A stretch of 64,000 nt of DNA from Notospermus geniculatus (taxonomy: Eukaryota > Nemertea > Pilidiophora > Heteronemertea > Lineidae): assembly GCA_002633025.1 (NCBI GenBank), contig NMRB01001259.1, positions 1-64,000 on the forward strand. Reading direction: 5' to 3'. Made by a program: the position numbers and the translations under genes. The number at the start of each line of letters is the position of its first letter. The stretch's first letter is position 1. Shown piece by piece: positions 1-9,278 of the stretch. A model generated the notes under the pieces. It saw nothing but the letters and a program-made list of their open reading frames with translations, was not told the origin of the DNA and did no database searches.

Positions 1-214
1 AGGGTACTGATCATTATCTAGTATATTTCATGTGAATTCTGACTGTGTTTCTACCAGAAACGCGCGTTGTTTGGCAGCCTGCTGAATCTGAATGACCGGG
101 AATGACCCGGCCGTGTGCATGAGACGGTGTGTGTGGCAGCTGTCATGTGTAATTTGTGTGTAGGCCTACATGAGTACAGGATGCCAACGTGTCCGCTTCC
201 ATATCACTCTGTCG

Positions 215-565
215 TCGTCTGTTCCAATCCAAGTCAAGTGCATGGAGGACCGGATGCATATGCTTGTGTCTAACTTGGCCTAGCCATGCTAGCCGTGTGA
301 TCAGGCGATGACTGGTGTCTGACTTGATCATTTTGAATGGCTGAGCAGTAGGCCTAGTGTTGTGTTTCCGCCGCAATGGCAGTTCGGGAAACTGCAGTAT
401 TCCACAACAACGCCGGCGCAACGATGTGGAATTCCACATCGAACGTTGCGGTATAATGCAACTATGTTACGGTATTCCACAATGATTTCCATCCCGAATT
501 CCACAACCACCGCCATCGGGCCATGTTTCCTTCGCCGCCGGGGAGTTCCTTTCAATTCTGGTAGG
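215..565. repeat. Direct tandem repeat, copy 1
   Basis: This 351-bp segment recurs nearly perfectly at 654-998. The visible length difference is a 6-base GCCTAG present only here. It contains a 20-bp perfect palindrome at 422-441 and a segment whose inverted copy is found near 1507-1535. An 88-bp unrelated spacer separates the two copies. No N lies between them, so this may be a real local duplication or part of a repeat family. Confidence 0.9.
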
Positions 566-653
566 GTAAAGTCGGCAGTAAACGGTCAGCGTCAGTTAAC
601 GGACAAACGCCCTAACAAAACCCAGTTCAAAGAAAAGTGGATTTTTGTGGTGA

Positions 654-998
654 TCGTCTGTTCCAATCCAAGTCAAGTGCATGGAGGACCGGATGCATAT
701 GCTTGTGTCTAACTTGGCCTAGCCATGCTAGCCGTGTGATCAGGCGATGACTGGTGTCTGACTTGATCATTTTGAATGGCTGAGCAGTAGTGTTGTGTTT
801 CCGCCGCAATGGCAGTTCGGGAAACTGCGGTATTCCACAACAACGCCGGCGCAACGATGTGGAATTCCACATCGAACGTTGCGGTATAATGCAACTATGT
901 TACGGTATTCCACAATGATTTCCATCCCGAATTCCACAACCACCGCCATCGGGCCATGTTTCCTTCGCCGCCGGGGAGTTCCTTTCAATTCTGGTAGG
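654..998. repeat. Direct tandem repeat, copy 2
   Basis: Second copy of the 215-565 unit, nearly identical. The 29 bases at 811-839 occur as an exact inverted copy at 1507-1535, so this copy and the 1469-1535 segment may be the two ends of one palindromic element of about 0.7 kb. Confidence 0.9.
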
Positions 999-1468
999 TG
1001 GCAGCACACCCCAACTTCGTGTCTGCTCTTTTTCTGCGTGATTGGTGTTCGTTTTCGGCACTCCTGGGGCTCAAAACGAACAAACGAAAGTGCAAGTAAG
1101 GTGGTAATCAACAAATTTATTGATAAGGCCACATAAAAAAAGAAAGCTGGTTATCGTCCCCGCCCGACCCGCGAAAATGGCCCCGACCCCTTTTTTTTTT
1201 TTTTGAAAAAAATTTTTTCAAAAAAAATGCCAATTCACTGTAAAAAAATTTTTAAAAAAAAACTCCCCCCTACCCACCTCCTCCCCGAGAAAAGGATGAT
1301 CACCACTTTTTTTTTTATGTGGCCTAAGAATGTGCATACATTTACAAACTGGTTTGTCATCGCATAATTCAATTTAGGGGGGTAATTTCCAAGTAGTAAT
1401 ATTAACGTCTTTAGCATCACATTTTGGAGGGCTGTTCGATTGTCAAAAAATCCAAGATGGCGGACATC

Positions 1469-1535
1469 CGATGCAGAATTCTGCATCGATGTTGAATTCA
1501 ACATCGTTGTGGAATACCGCAGTTTCCCGAACTGA
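1469..1535. repeat. Palindrome cluster and inverted copy of the 811-839 segment
   Basis: Two perfect 20-bp palindromes, 1469-1488 and 1487-1506, overlap by CG. They are followed by the exact reverse complement of 811-839. Both palindromes centre on GAATTC and are flanked by CGATG/CATCG, like those at 422-441 and 855-874. Confidence 0.85.
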
Positions 1536-1539
1536 TGGG

Positions 1540-1668
1540 GGGGGGGGATGGGCCATGGGGGGATATGTCCCCTCCATTAAAAAAAAGTCAAAATTTATAT
1601 TTTTGACCAGGAATTCTGTCAAATTTACTCTCTGTCCCCCCATAAAAAAAATCCTGGCAGAAACCCTG
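1540..1668. mobile_element. Fragment of CAGNGTTTC-type miniature element
   Basis: The interior (a GACCAGGAATTCTGTCAAAT-like stretch followed by CTCTCT) matches the complete element at 60244-60363. The right end, CTGGCAGAAACCCTG, is the expected terminal inverted repeat. The left terminus is not recognisable. It abuts the palindrome cluster, so insertion or deletion has altered it. Confidence 0.65.
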
Positions 1669-2839
1669 CTGAGACTCTGAGACTGAGTGCGATTGATTCA
1701 ATTCAATTTCAGTTGTCAATTGGCCTAGGCCTACAATTGAATTGAAATTACGGCAACCATTGCAGCGGTTGGGCTGCCAAAGAGAGCAACGGTTGCCATA
1801 AAAACAGCAACCCCAAGTTGCAGTCTGGCAGCGCTTTGCGGAGCTGCCAAATATTGACCTTTGCCAAGCAGCCTAATAATCACGATCATTCAGTTCTCGC
1901 TGTGAGTTAGGCCAAATGTCTTCTCTCGTCATGGCGTGGGGGCTGCCACAGGTTGTCCCCTTTGGCGTATTCACTTGTTTGTAGGGTGATGATTACAAAT
2001 GCACATTTTTGGGGGTGACAATTGAGATTTCAATGTCAAACAATTATATCCCAGGTTTTGCTTTAAATTAAACTAGGCCTGCCTATTTCATTGACAGCAG
2101 AAAACAGGTAAACAAAAGACAACAACATTTGTAGACATGCTTTGCTATCCAGGCTTTTGGATCATTTGAACAAGTCAGGCCTAATTCGATTTGTACACTT
2201 TGTGGCATCAATAAGTGATCCTCTATCTGTTCATTCAAGCTGATCAGGACATCCTGATTGAAATGTAATTGCCATATTGTAGTAAATAGGTCAGTGGAAA
2301 GAGCTCGGTGCTGGCTTTCTCTTGATTAAATATGCACAGAGGATTATCGTCTTATTTCCTTACAGTTTGAGTCAATAAGAGAGACCTCAGTGTCAACCGG
2401 GATTTTTTCACAAACTTCAGTATGACACTACATAAAATACAAGTTGCATACATTACTGGAGTATTATCACTGGCAATAGAATGATACATGTATCACGTTC
2501 AGTCAAGTTCAAGTGTCCCAAACAAACCACAAGAGAATTTTTTGCGCTTGAAATTCTTGCCTGCTGGTTGAGTGCTATGCTAGTCTAGATTATTACATGA
2601 TCTTGATCTGTCAGGGTCTCTGCTGGGGTCAAATGGCATTTTTTACAGAAGTTGGGGAATCCCCTTTCATTATTTCCAACTCCAAATAGCAGCAATTAGG
2701 ATGGAGTGCCCTTTAAGGAGTATTTGTTCCTGGGCTCAGGGTCCCACAGGTCCCTGAAGATCTTGAAGACTCAGAGTAGGATGTTGCTAAATTTTACCAT
2801 TTGCTAGAGTATTCTCGATGGTCTTAAATGATTGGCTTA

Positions 2840-3100
2840 CAGGGTTTCCGCCAGGATTTTTTTCCAGGGTACGACCTGTAAGGAGGGGGGATTTCAAAAA
2901 AAAATTTGTGAAAAAAATTTTTTTTTGAAAAAACATTTTTTTGTTAATAATGGCCTCCAGAGTCATTTTTTAAACTCCAAAATGCAAAATTAGTCTTCCT
3001 TCTGCATGAAAGTTGCATTTGAAATGCAACAAATTTATGAAAAACATTACTGAAGTGATTTTTTCAGGGTACTATATCGTACCCTCTGGCGGGGACCCTG
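2840..3100. mobile_element. Non-autonomous DNA transposon with 5-bp target duplication
   Basis: The element begins CAGGGTTTCCGCCAGG and ends CTGGCGGGGACCCTG, an imperfect terminal inverted repeat. It is bounded by the direct repeat GCTTA (2835-2839 and 3101-3105). The interior is A/T-rich and non-coding. A related but longer copy is at 4498-4766. Five-base target duplications with CAGNG ends suggest the hAT5-like group of hAT transposons; that assignment is inference. Confidence 0.85.
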
Positions 3101-3239
3101 GCTTACTGCTGAAATCACCAGAATTGTCCAGATAATTCTCAATACACCACTGATATGACCTTTTTGCACATGTTAATCCAACACAAAGTTATGTTTGGCC
3201 TGATAATCTTGAACTGAATGATTGATGTGTCAATTGCAG

Positions 3240-3392
3240 TTGGCAGCATTTCAAAAGAAGAAGGCCCGTAAAAAACGGCGTAAACCAGAGAAAGAGAATG
3301 GAGAAGATTCTGACAAGCCAGACTCGTCAACTTTAAGTGGTACTGACTCTGCTGATCTCTCTAGTGATGTTCAGTCATTTTCATACGAGGAG
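3240..3392 (+). CDS. AKAP9/pericentrin-like scaffold, first visible exon (basic N-terminal segment)
   Basis: This 153-bp exon has phase 0 at both ends. An acceptor CAATTGCAG precedes it and the donor GAG|GTGAGT follows. It encodes 51 residues starting LAAFQKKKARKKRRKPEKE and continuing into an acidic Ser/Asp segment ending in YEE. A short hydrophobic/Phe-Gln start running into a Lys/Arg cluster resembles the extreme N-terminus of vertebrate AKAP9 as I remember it, where the same segment follows a short Met-bearing exon. The basic run could be a nuclear-localisation-like or membrane-contact patch. The upstream Met codon in this frame lies in the intron, so I do not treat it as the start. The true start is missing from the window or unrecognised. 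Confidence 0.8.
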
Positions 3393-3450
3393 GTGAGTTT
3401 TGATGCGAGCTCTTTGTGCATCCTCAGCCATTCAGTCCATTCCCTATTTG

Positions 3451-3652
3451 TAAACTCGCTCCAGCCAAAGTAGGCACTTGTTGCAAGTGATCATCATTGG
3501 TCATCAGTTTGCTCAACTATTATCACTGCTGTCCACTACTGTTGTGAACCTGCAGAGACATAGATTTCAGCTGTTGTGTTTTAAGGCCGTTAACACTTTC
3601 CTCAGTTGCGACATGCACCTACTTTTGATAGATTGGGTCACAAGTGTCTTTA
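3451..3652. repeat. Dispersed repeat, copy A
   Basis: About 190 bp of this intronic sequence match 31567-31746 with scattered substitutions. Both contain a GCAAGTGATCATCATTGGTC core and end near GGGTCAC. It is a dispersed repeat of unknown class with no terminal repeats seen. Confidence 0.8.
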
Positions 3653-3727
3653 CTGTGCATCTCATGAAGTTCCACACCTTTGTCTGTAGAAAGGTGGCTT
3701 GTTAAGGTGACTGAAAATTAGATAGTN

Positions 3728-4496
3728 AAACTTTGTCACCTAATACTGAATTCACAGGAGTAAGACGGGCGTTTAAACCGTACAGGATCGGTGTGTATCC
3801 GAATTCTGAAGGGAACTAATGTGAAAATTTGTCCAAAACGGGTTTGAGTGATGAGTTAGAAGCGTTTTTTGTTAACCGGCGATGAACATGTGACGTCATC
3901 AACTGGGGTATTACATTATTTTGAGCGACGAAGCTGCGTGAAAACGAATTTAGCCCGTATCGCTCGCTGAATCTGTGACGTCACCACTGGTGTCATGTGT
4001 AATCGCTGTTCGAAAAAGAATATAGGCCATTTTGCTATCGGTCTTGTGAAGTGAAACATGTGAAATGAAACGCCATGTACGCTGGCCAGCGAGCCTCATG
4101 AGCCTTGGCAAAATAAACATGAAAATATCTGTGGCATTTAGCCTACGCCGATCTAAGACAACTAAACCCATAGGCAGCTGACTTTTGATAGCCTCCTGTG
4201 TGCGTCAGTTAGGTAGGCACCGTTGCGTTGACATGGACATGATGACCTGGATGGTGACTGTGAGAGGCCAGCATGGTTAGGCCTAACGTCAGGTGATCGC
4301 GGCGCGGTTGGCCAGACCTGCATGTGTGCATGCATGGTCCGTGCATTTTTATGCGGTCTCTGGTGACTGACATGACTGGTGGTGTGCATACTGTGCACTG
4401 ATGACTCGCCATGTGTTTCGAGTGTTTCTCCCACACGATCTTAAAATGCATAATATCATAGATAGCCTGGTACATGCTTTCGCTGCTTTAAGAGAG
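3728..4496. other. Small contig between two single-N joins
   Basis: A 769-bp stretch is bounded by N at 3727 and at 4497. It contains two perfect TGACGTCA sites (3891-3898 and 3976-3983) but no supported exon. Its order and orientation rest only on scaffolding, so it may be misplaced. Confidence 0.6.
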
Positions 4497-4497
4497 N

Positions 4498-4766
4498 AAA
4501 AATTTTTTGAAAAAAAAAATTTTTTGAAAAAAAATTTTTTTTCAATTTTTTTTTTCCGGTTAATAATGGCCTCCAGAGTCATTTTTTACACTCCAAAATG
4601 CATGAAATGCATGAAAATGCACTCCTTCTGCATGAAAGTTGCATTTGAAATGTAACAAATTTAAGAAAAACATTACTGAAGTGATTTTTCAGGGTACTAT
4701 ATTGTACCCTCAAATTTCTTTAGGGTACTATATTTGTACCCAAAGTACCCTCTGGCGGGGACCCTG
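4498..4766. mobile_element. Copy of the 2840-3100 element, left end lost at an N join
   Basis: Internal sequence including AATAATGGCCTCCAGAGTCA and the right end CTGGCGGGGACCCTG match the 2840-3100 element. The left terminus is absent because the contig begins at the N. This copy carries an extra segment repeating the GGGTACTATAT motif near its right end. Confidence 0.75.
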
Positions 4767-4854
4767 GTGAGATAATGCCATTTGGGAAACCAACTCAAGA
4801 TATGTTTATAAATAGAGACTAGCCTGAACCATGTGTCATGATTTTGTCCTTCAG

Positions 4855-5013
4855 GATACGAGTAACGTCGACATCAGTTTCGAAGCAAAAGTTGAATTGA
4901 AACATGCAGCAGATGAGATCACTCGTCTTGAAGAAGAGTTGTTTGGCAAACAGGCGGCCATTGACAACCTTAGCCAAGAAAATGAGAAACTACGTGATCA
5001 GCTTAGTGGGCAG
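4855..5013 (+). CDS. AKAP9/pericentrin-like scaffold, exon 2 of those visible
   Basis: This 159-bp exon is phase 0-0, between the acceptor TTCAG and the donor CAG|GTAAGC. Its 53 residues run from DTSNVDISFEAKVELKHAAD through TRLEEELFGKQAAIDNL to LSGQ. The LEEELxGKQ stretch resembles the start of the first coiled coil in vertebrate AKAP9, which is the best single family clue in this exon. It is the beginning of the rod domain. Confidence 0.88.
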
Positions 5014-5180
5014 GTAAGCTTGTTGACTGAACTGGGGGTGGGTTCTTAGAATTTGCCGTCTGACCAATGGCACTGTGGGGACGACTTAAAGTAAAACCAA
5101 GACTCAAGACAAGCTCAAGATTCTTTCTCATTTCTCATCAGTTTTCTAATTCTAATTCTAATCTACTCATCTTGTTCTAG

Positions 5181-5255
5181 TCATTAAATGCAAGCTCCAC
5201 ATTATCTGAGGACTCAGTGAAGCTGGACCAAGAGTTGAATGAACTTAGACAGAAG
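5181..5255 (+). CDS. AKAP9/pericentrin-like scaffold, short exon
   Basis: This 75-bp exon is phase 0-0, with acceptor TTCTAG and donor AAG|GTATTG. It encodes 25 residues, SLNASSTLSEDS then VKLDQELNELRQK. It is a Ser-rich hinge entering a coiled coil. It is accepted because its phase fits both neighbours and its composition matches them. Confidence 0.78.
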
Positions 5256-5432
5256 GTATTGTGCTAACCCTTACCCTGGTGAATGGAGATGTTTTGAATG
5301 AAAAAGTTGCCACTGCTTGAAACCCATATGGTCTCATCATGCAATCTAAACTATACTACATTGATGGGGTTACCTGCTGATGTTGATGCACTATCAGAAA
5401 TGCCAAAATAGTAGGATTTGTTGTCCTTTCAG

Positions 5433-5600
5433 GTGAAGGAGTATAAACTTGGCCTATCCCAACGTGATGACGTTTTAAAACAGCTATCAGACAGTCTCCA
5501 GGCAGAGAAAGAGAGTAGGAACTCTGTTGAGGAAGAATATGCCACACAAACTGAACAACTCACTCAACAGATTCACCTCCTACAGGGACAGATGCAGAAG
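5433..5600 (+). CDS. AKAP9/pericentrin-like scaffold, coiled-coil exon
   Basis: This 168-bp exon is phase 0-0, with acceptor CCTTTCAG and donor AAG|GTAATC. It encodes 56 residues from VKEYKLGLSQRDDVLKQLSD to HLLQGQMQK. The QRDxVLKQLxxxLQxE pattern resembles the QRDGIITQLTANLQ stretch of human AKAP9 in the same order relative to the preceding exon, which supports the family assignment. The next exon is 3.7 kb downstream. Confidence 0.88.
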
Positions 5601-6688
5601 GTAATCTTACATTTATATCCTGCCTGTTTGACCTTGGATGACATTGAGAAAAGAGGCCATTTTGGGGTGTCCAAAGTCAAACAGGCACTAATGTTTCTGT
5701 GTTTGCTGCTGCTTTTAGTTCTTCATACATGACTTCAGAGTTTCCCATTCATTAGTTCGACCTATGTCTGTCATTTCAAAATATTCCACTCGCATATTCT
5801 GATAAAAAAGTATGCAAAACAAGACCCATGTGCAGACAACACAGCTGTCGTGAGACAACGTATTGACTTATGCAGAAATCAATGATGATATGTATCTTTA
5901 AACATACTGTGCTCACATGCACGATGCATCTGCAATATTGGTGGTATTTCGATGCGTTATTGTTGCCGTGGGCACCACTGTGACAAGTTGAACACCTGTC
6001 AAAACAAATTATCAGCCTTATTGACAGGCACACTTCTTTGGATTCGGGATCTGGTGTTCATGTTGAATTGGTTGAACTCAAAGTTGGATTTTCTGTGAAG
6101 TCTTCTCACTTTGTGGTTGTCCCAGATATCAGATGCACGATTATCTGATGCCAATGTTGTCATCATCACCTCTGTATATAACGTAATAAGTTGTGGCATC
6201 CACCCCTGCTAGCGGAACACCTGTCTGTCGAGGACATCAGCCGTCAACAGGGTGGTCTGACCAGTATGTCCTCCGATTGACACCTGGTGTGTTGTTTCCC
6301 AACTAGTCAGGTGAAATTATCACCGGACTGCAGCCCCTCTTATGTACATAGATTCTGTCTGTGTGTGCGAGTTCCTGTTGACTGGATTTTGTTAAATTTC
6401 AAATCCCACAAAGCAGTGCTCTCACCCGTCCCCGTGGCCACTGATTTCATTTCTCCAATACTGCAAGTATTGCCCTCTTTGCATTATTTGACAGCCCGAA
6501 CTTTTCAACCGAGACATTCAGAATTCAGGACTTTCTTCGCCATTCTGACTTGGGATGTTTTCATCCAGAAAGATGTAGAGCTAACAGTCACCTGTCCTTA
6601 CCAGACGCTGCACACAGATTACTTCTACTAATATTTTCTCCCGTTAGATAATACATACATGTAGTTCACCATAATCACTCACCTGGGA

Positions 6689-7100
6689 TTAACTATGCTG
6701 CTGCTCCTTTTGAGAGTTTCATGAGAGTTGGCTCTCAATGGGCAATTCACCATTGTTTGTTTCCTTAGAGCTCATTGGAGACCAGTGATACAAACAACTA
6801 TAGTCAGGCAACATCTGAGCGCGACCCAATGGAATGCGGAAGTCATGTAATGTGGCATAACTTTGCGGTTTTTTAATCATGCCTGTTGACCATTGTGGTC
6901 GATCCCCGATTGTTCGCGCTCTGCACCGGTTATTCAAGAGCCCCGTGTGATTAAAGGTCCGTAGAAAATCCAGCTATCAATTTCCTAACTTCCGCATACC
7001 ATTGGGTCGCGCTTAGATGTTGCCGGACTGTACTCATAGTCGAGTTGCCCATAGAGAGCCAATGCGTGTGAGAAAACTGGAGCGGAGTAGCACCTTAACT
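6689..7100. mobile_element. Long inverted-repeat miniature element
   Basis: The outer arms and the better-conserved inner arms (beginning TTGGCTCTCAATGGGCAA at 6728 and ending GAGAGCCAA at 7063) are inverted copies of each other. They share a GCGACCCAATGG segment towards the centre. Sequence at 49400-49490 matches one arm, so this is a dispersed family. No clear target duplication was found and the outer limits are approximate. Confidence 0.75.
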
Positions 7101-7486
7101 TATCTATAACTCATTGTGCAGACAGTGATTTGCTTTGATAATTTCACGGGTTTAATGGCCTAAGATTATGGTGAACTGCTTTCAATTGCTTCTTTATTAA
7201 CTCACTAACAAGCTTTACTGTGGCAGTGCTGTGAGCAGCTTCCATTTTATTGATGTTGTGGACGTTAGCTCTTGGTTCATTTTGTCATCTGGCTCTAGAA
7301 TATTTTCAGGAAGTTTCGGTATTTTGAGTTAAACAGTGTCGACTGTTAGACCATGACAATATTGTGTGAGATGAATACCGGAGATATGCTGTGTGCAATC
7401 TCAGTTCCCGAAATGTGGGTTGAACTGCCTTTACAAGTGTTGAAGATATACCACAGTGTTATCATAACAGGACGCAATAGACTCTA

Positions 7487-7655
7487 TCACTCCAAAAGAG
7501 TGCAGCACCTGACGGGGCAACGTCATGATGTCCCGCATGTCATTTCTGAACGCCATGACATGACTCAAAAAAAATCCAGTTGTTTCAGCGATCATGAAAT
7601 GACGTGCAGGAGGTCATGACGCTGCCCCGTCAGGTGCTGCACTCTTTTGGAGTGA
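7487..7655. mobile_element. 169-bp miniature element with TA target duplication
   Basis: Terminal inverted repeats of about 42 bp start TCACTCCAAAAGAGTGCAGC and are flanked by TA on both sides (7485-7486 and 7656-7657). Only an occasional mismatch separates the arms, so the insertion is fairly young. The TA duplication suggests a Tc1/mariner-type origin. Confidence 0.85.
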
Positions 7656-9278
7656 TATCATCTATTGGTCTCCTTATCATAATTGCAGAAGTATCAATGA
7701 AACATCTTATAAATTGAGTCCTTTTTGTGCTTTCAAACATAACGTTGCTCAGGCAATGAAGTTGGTGACTTATTCATGTCAGGAGAGCATTGATCATATT
7801 CCAAGTAGACTACAATGTAGCTCCCTAAAACTTGTCCCAGTGTTTGGGAATAACGTCCAAGAGGCAGTTTTCTTCCAAATCTGGACGTTCTGTGGCCGCA
7901 TTTTCTCCTGGAACAAATTTTCGATGTGGATGATCGACTTTCTTCATGATTTTTGGGAGAAAAGACCATCACAGGTGAATGACATTGTTTATACTTTTGA
8001 ATTTTGATCTGCTGATATTTCTCGAAGAATTTTGCAAAAAAGTTCAAACGTAGGCTGCGTAGTGGCCATTTCAAAAGCTAATTATAATCTAGGGGCTGTT
8101 CCCAAGATGATAGCATAACAAAATCAAAGATTTTGCTGTTGTCCTTTAGTTTTAGGTCAGTTTTATCCCCCTAATCCGTTGATGTTGCTGCCCTCTATAA
8201 ACTCTGCAATGGAGATGTGTGCTTATGAACTTTTGAACCAACTTTCTGTTATCTACTTCTGTTATTTATCTGACTTTGCAATTCTGCTGACTGCACTGCC
8301 ACAGTAAATCACCTCTCTTAAATCTGTGTACTAATTGTGACCAAATGCCAACCAGACCCGTGTTTCCTTCAATCTTTTCCTGCGATACCCTGCAAAGTGG
8401 TTTCATGATTCATCACCAAATTTCCATTCCTGAGGTACCCCACTCTGTCACACCTGCGTCAGATTCAGACCCACACTCTCCCTGCGTGACTGCGTGCGAG
8501 GCTTTCACCTCGGTGACTGTTGCCGATAGCATGAAACTTCTGGCTTGGTTTGAATGGATGTGCTGCGTCTGTGTTCTGTTTAGACCTTTGATTGTAGCCT
8601 TTCTTTTGTTTCTAAGGGTGGTTTGTGTGTGGCAGTGTGTCTATCTGTTACGTTTTCCTGATTCAAATTACTAAAACTGAACCTTTCAAATGTGCATTCC
8701 AAGTCTTCAAGTGTTGCTATCTCAGTTTGTGTTGTTCAGGTTCCTAACGTTAGGAAAGTCAAGAGTGAACTTAATAAAACATTGAGCCGAACAAGATTGT
8801 ATTATGTTGAAAGTAACCTTAACTCTATCGTTTGAGGAACGGGTCCGGCTGGGAATTTTACCCGTGACGTCAGAGGGGCACTGTCAGTAATCTGTCTTTA
8901 AGCTGAATTTAAAACTATTGATCCCTGTCTCCGTAACCTCTGACCATAAATTCACGACATATACTGTAACCTTTCCTCCCAAGCACACACCTCTGTTGCA
9001 GAATTGTAACCCTGATAGCAATAACGAACAGTCCCACAAGTGATATCCTAAAACCCTGACGTACCTCTCCCTTTAGTTCAGCCCTAACAAGCCATGTTCC
9101 CAGTACTTGGGTGTCATGATGTACTAACGTATAATCAGTAGTGGTAAAGACATAGTGTTAATTAGCATGAATAATGGCAATACTGTGTCCGTCATTGGAG
9201 AAATGAAATGAATTGAAAATCCGCCTCTAAGATGAATCAAGTCTGGTCATATATTGAGTTTGATTGTTTCTGTTTTAG

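Larger units (their letters stand above)
1..3239. other. 5' non-coding region or intron upstream of first visible exon
   Basis: No coding exon could be supported here. The stretch holds a direct tandem repeat (215-565 and 654-998), palindromic 20-mers, A/T-rich and G-rich fragments of inverted-repeat elements, and one complete miniature element (2840-3100). The first exon of the gene, which in AKAP9-like genes should carry the initiator Met and a short charged segment before the Lys/Arg-rich stretch, was looked for on the + strand and not found. It probably lies upstream of the window. Sequence from about 1670 to 2830 shows nothing recognisable. Confidence 0.6.
5601..9278. other. Long intron with two miniature elements
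   Basis: This 3.7-kb intron lies between the exons ending at 5600 and starting at 9279. It holds inverted-repeat elements at about 6689-7100 and at 7487-7655. No additional coding exon with the right phase was found. Outside the elements nothing is recognisable. Confidence 0.75.

Noticed and set aside
3222-3239. Gene start at the in-frame Met just upstream of 3240
   Set aside because: These codons lie within the intron's acceptor region (CAATTGCAG) and the protein similarity begins at 3240.
6210-6280. Possible short exon reading AEHLSVEDISRQQGG
   Set aside because: The frame would need a phase incompatible with the phase-0 exons at 5433-5600 and 9279, and it soon hits a stop.
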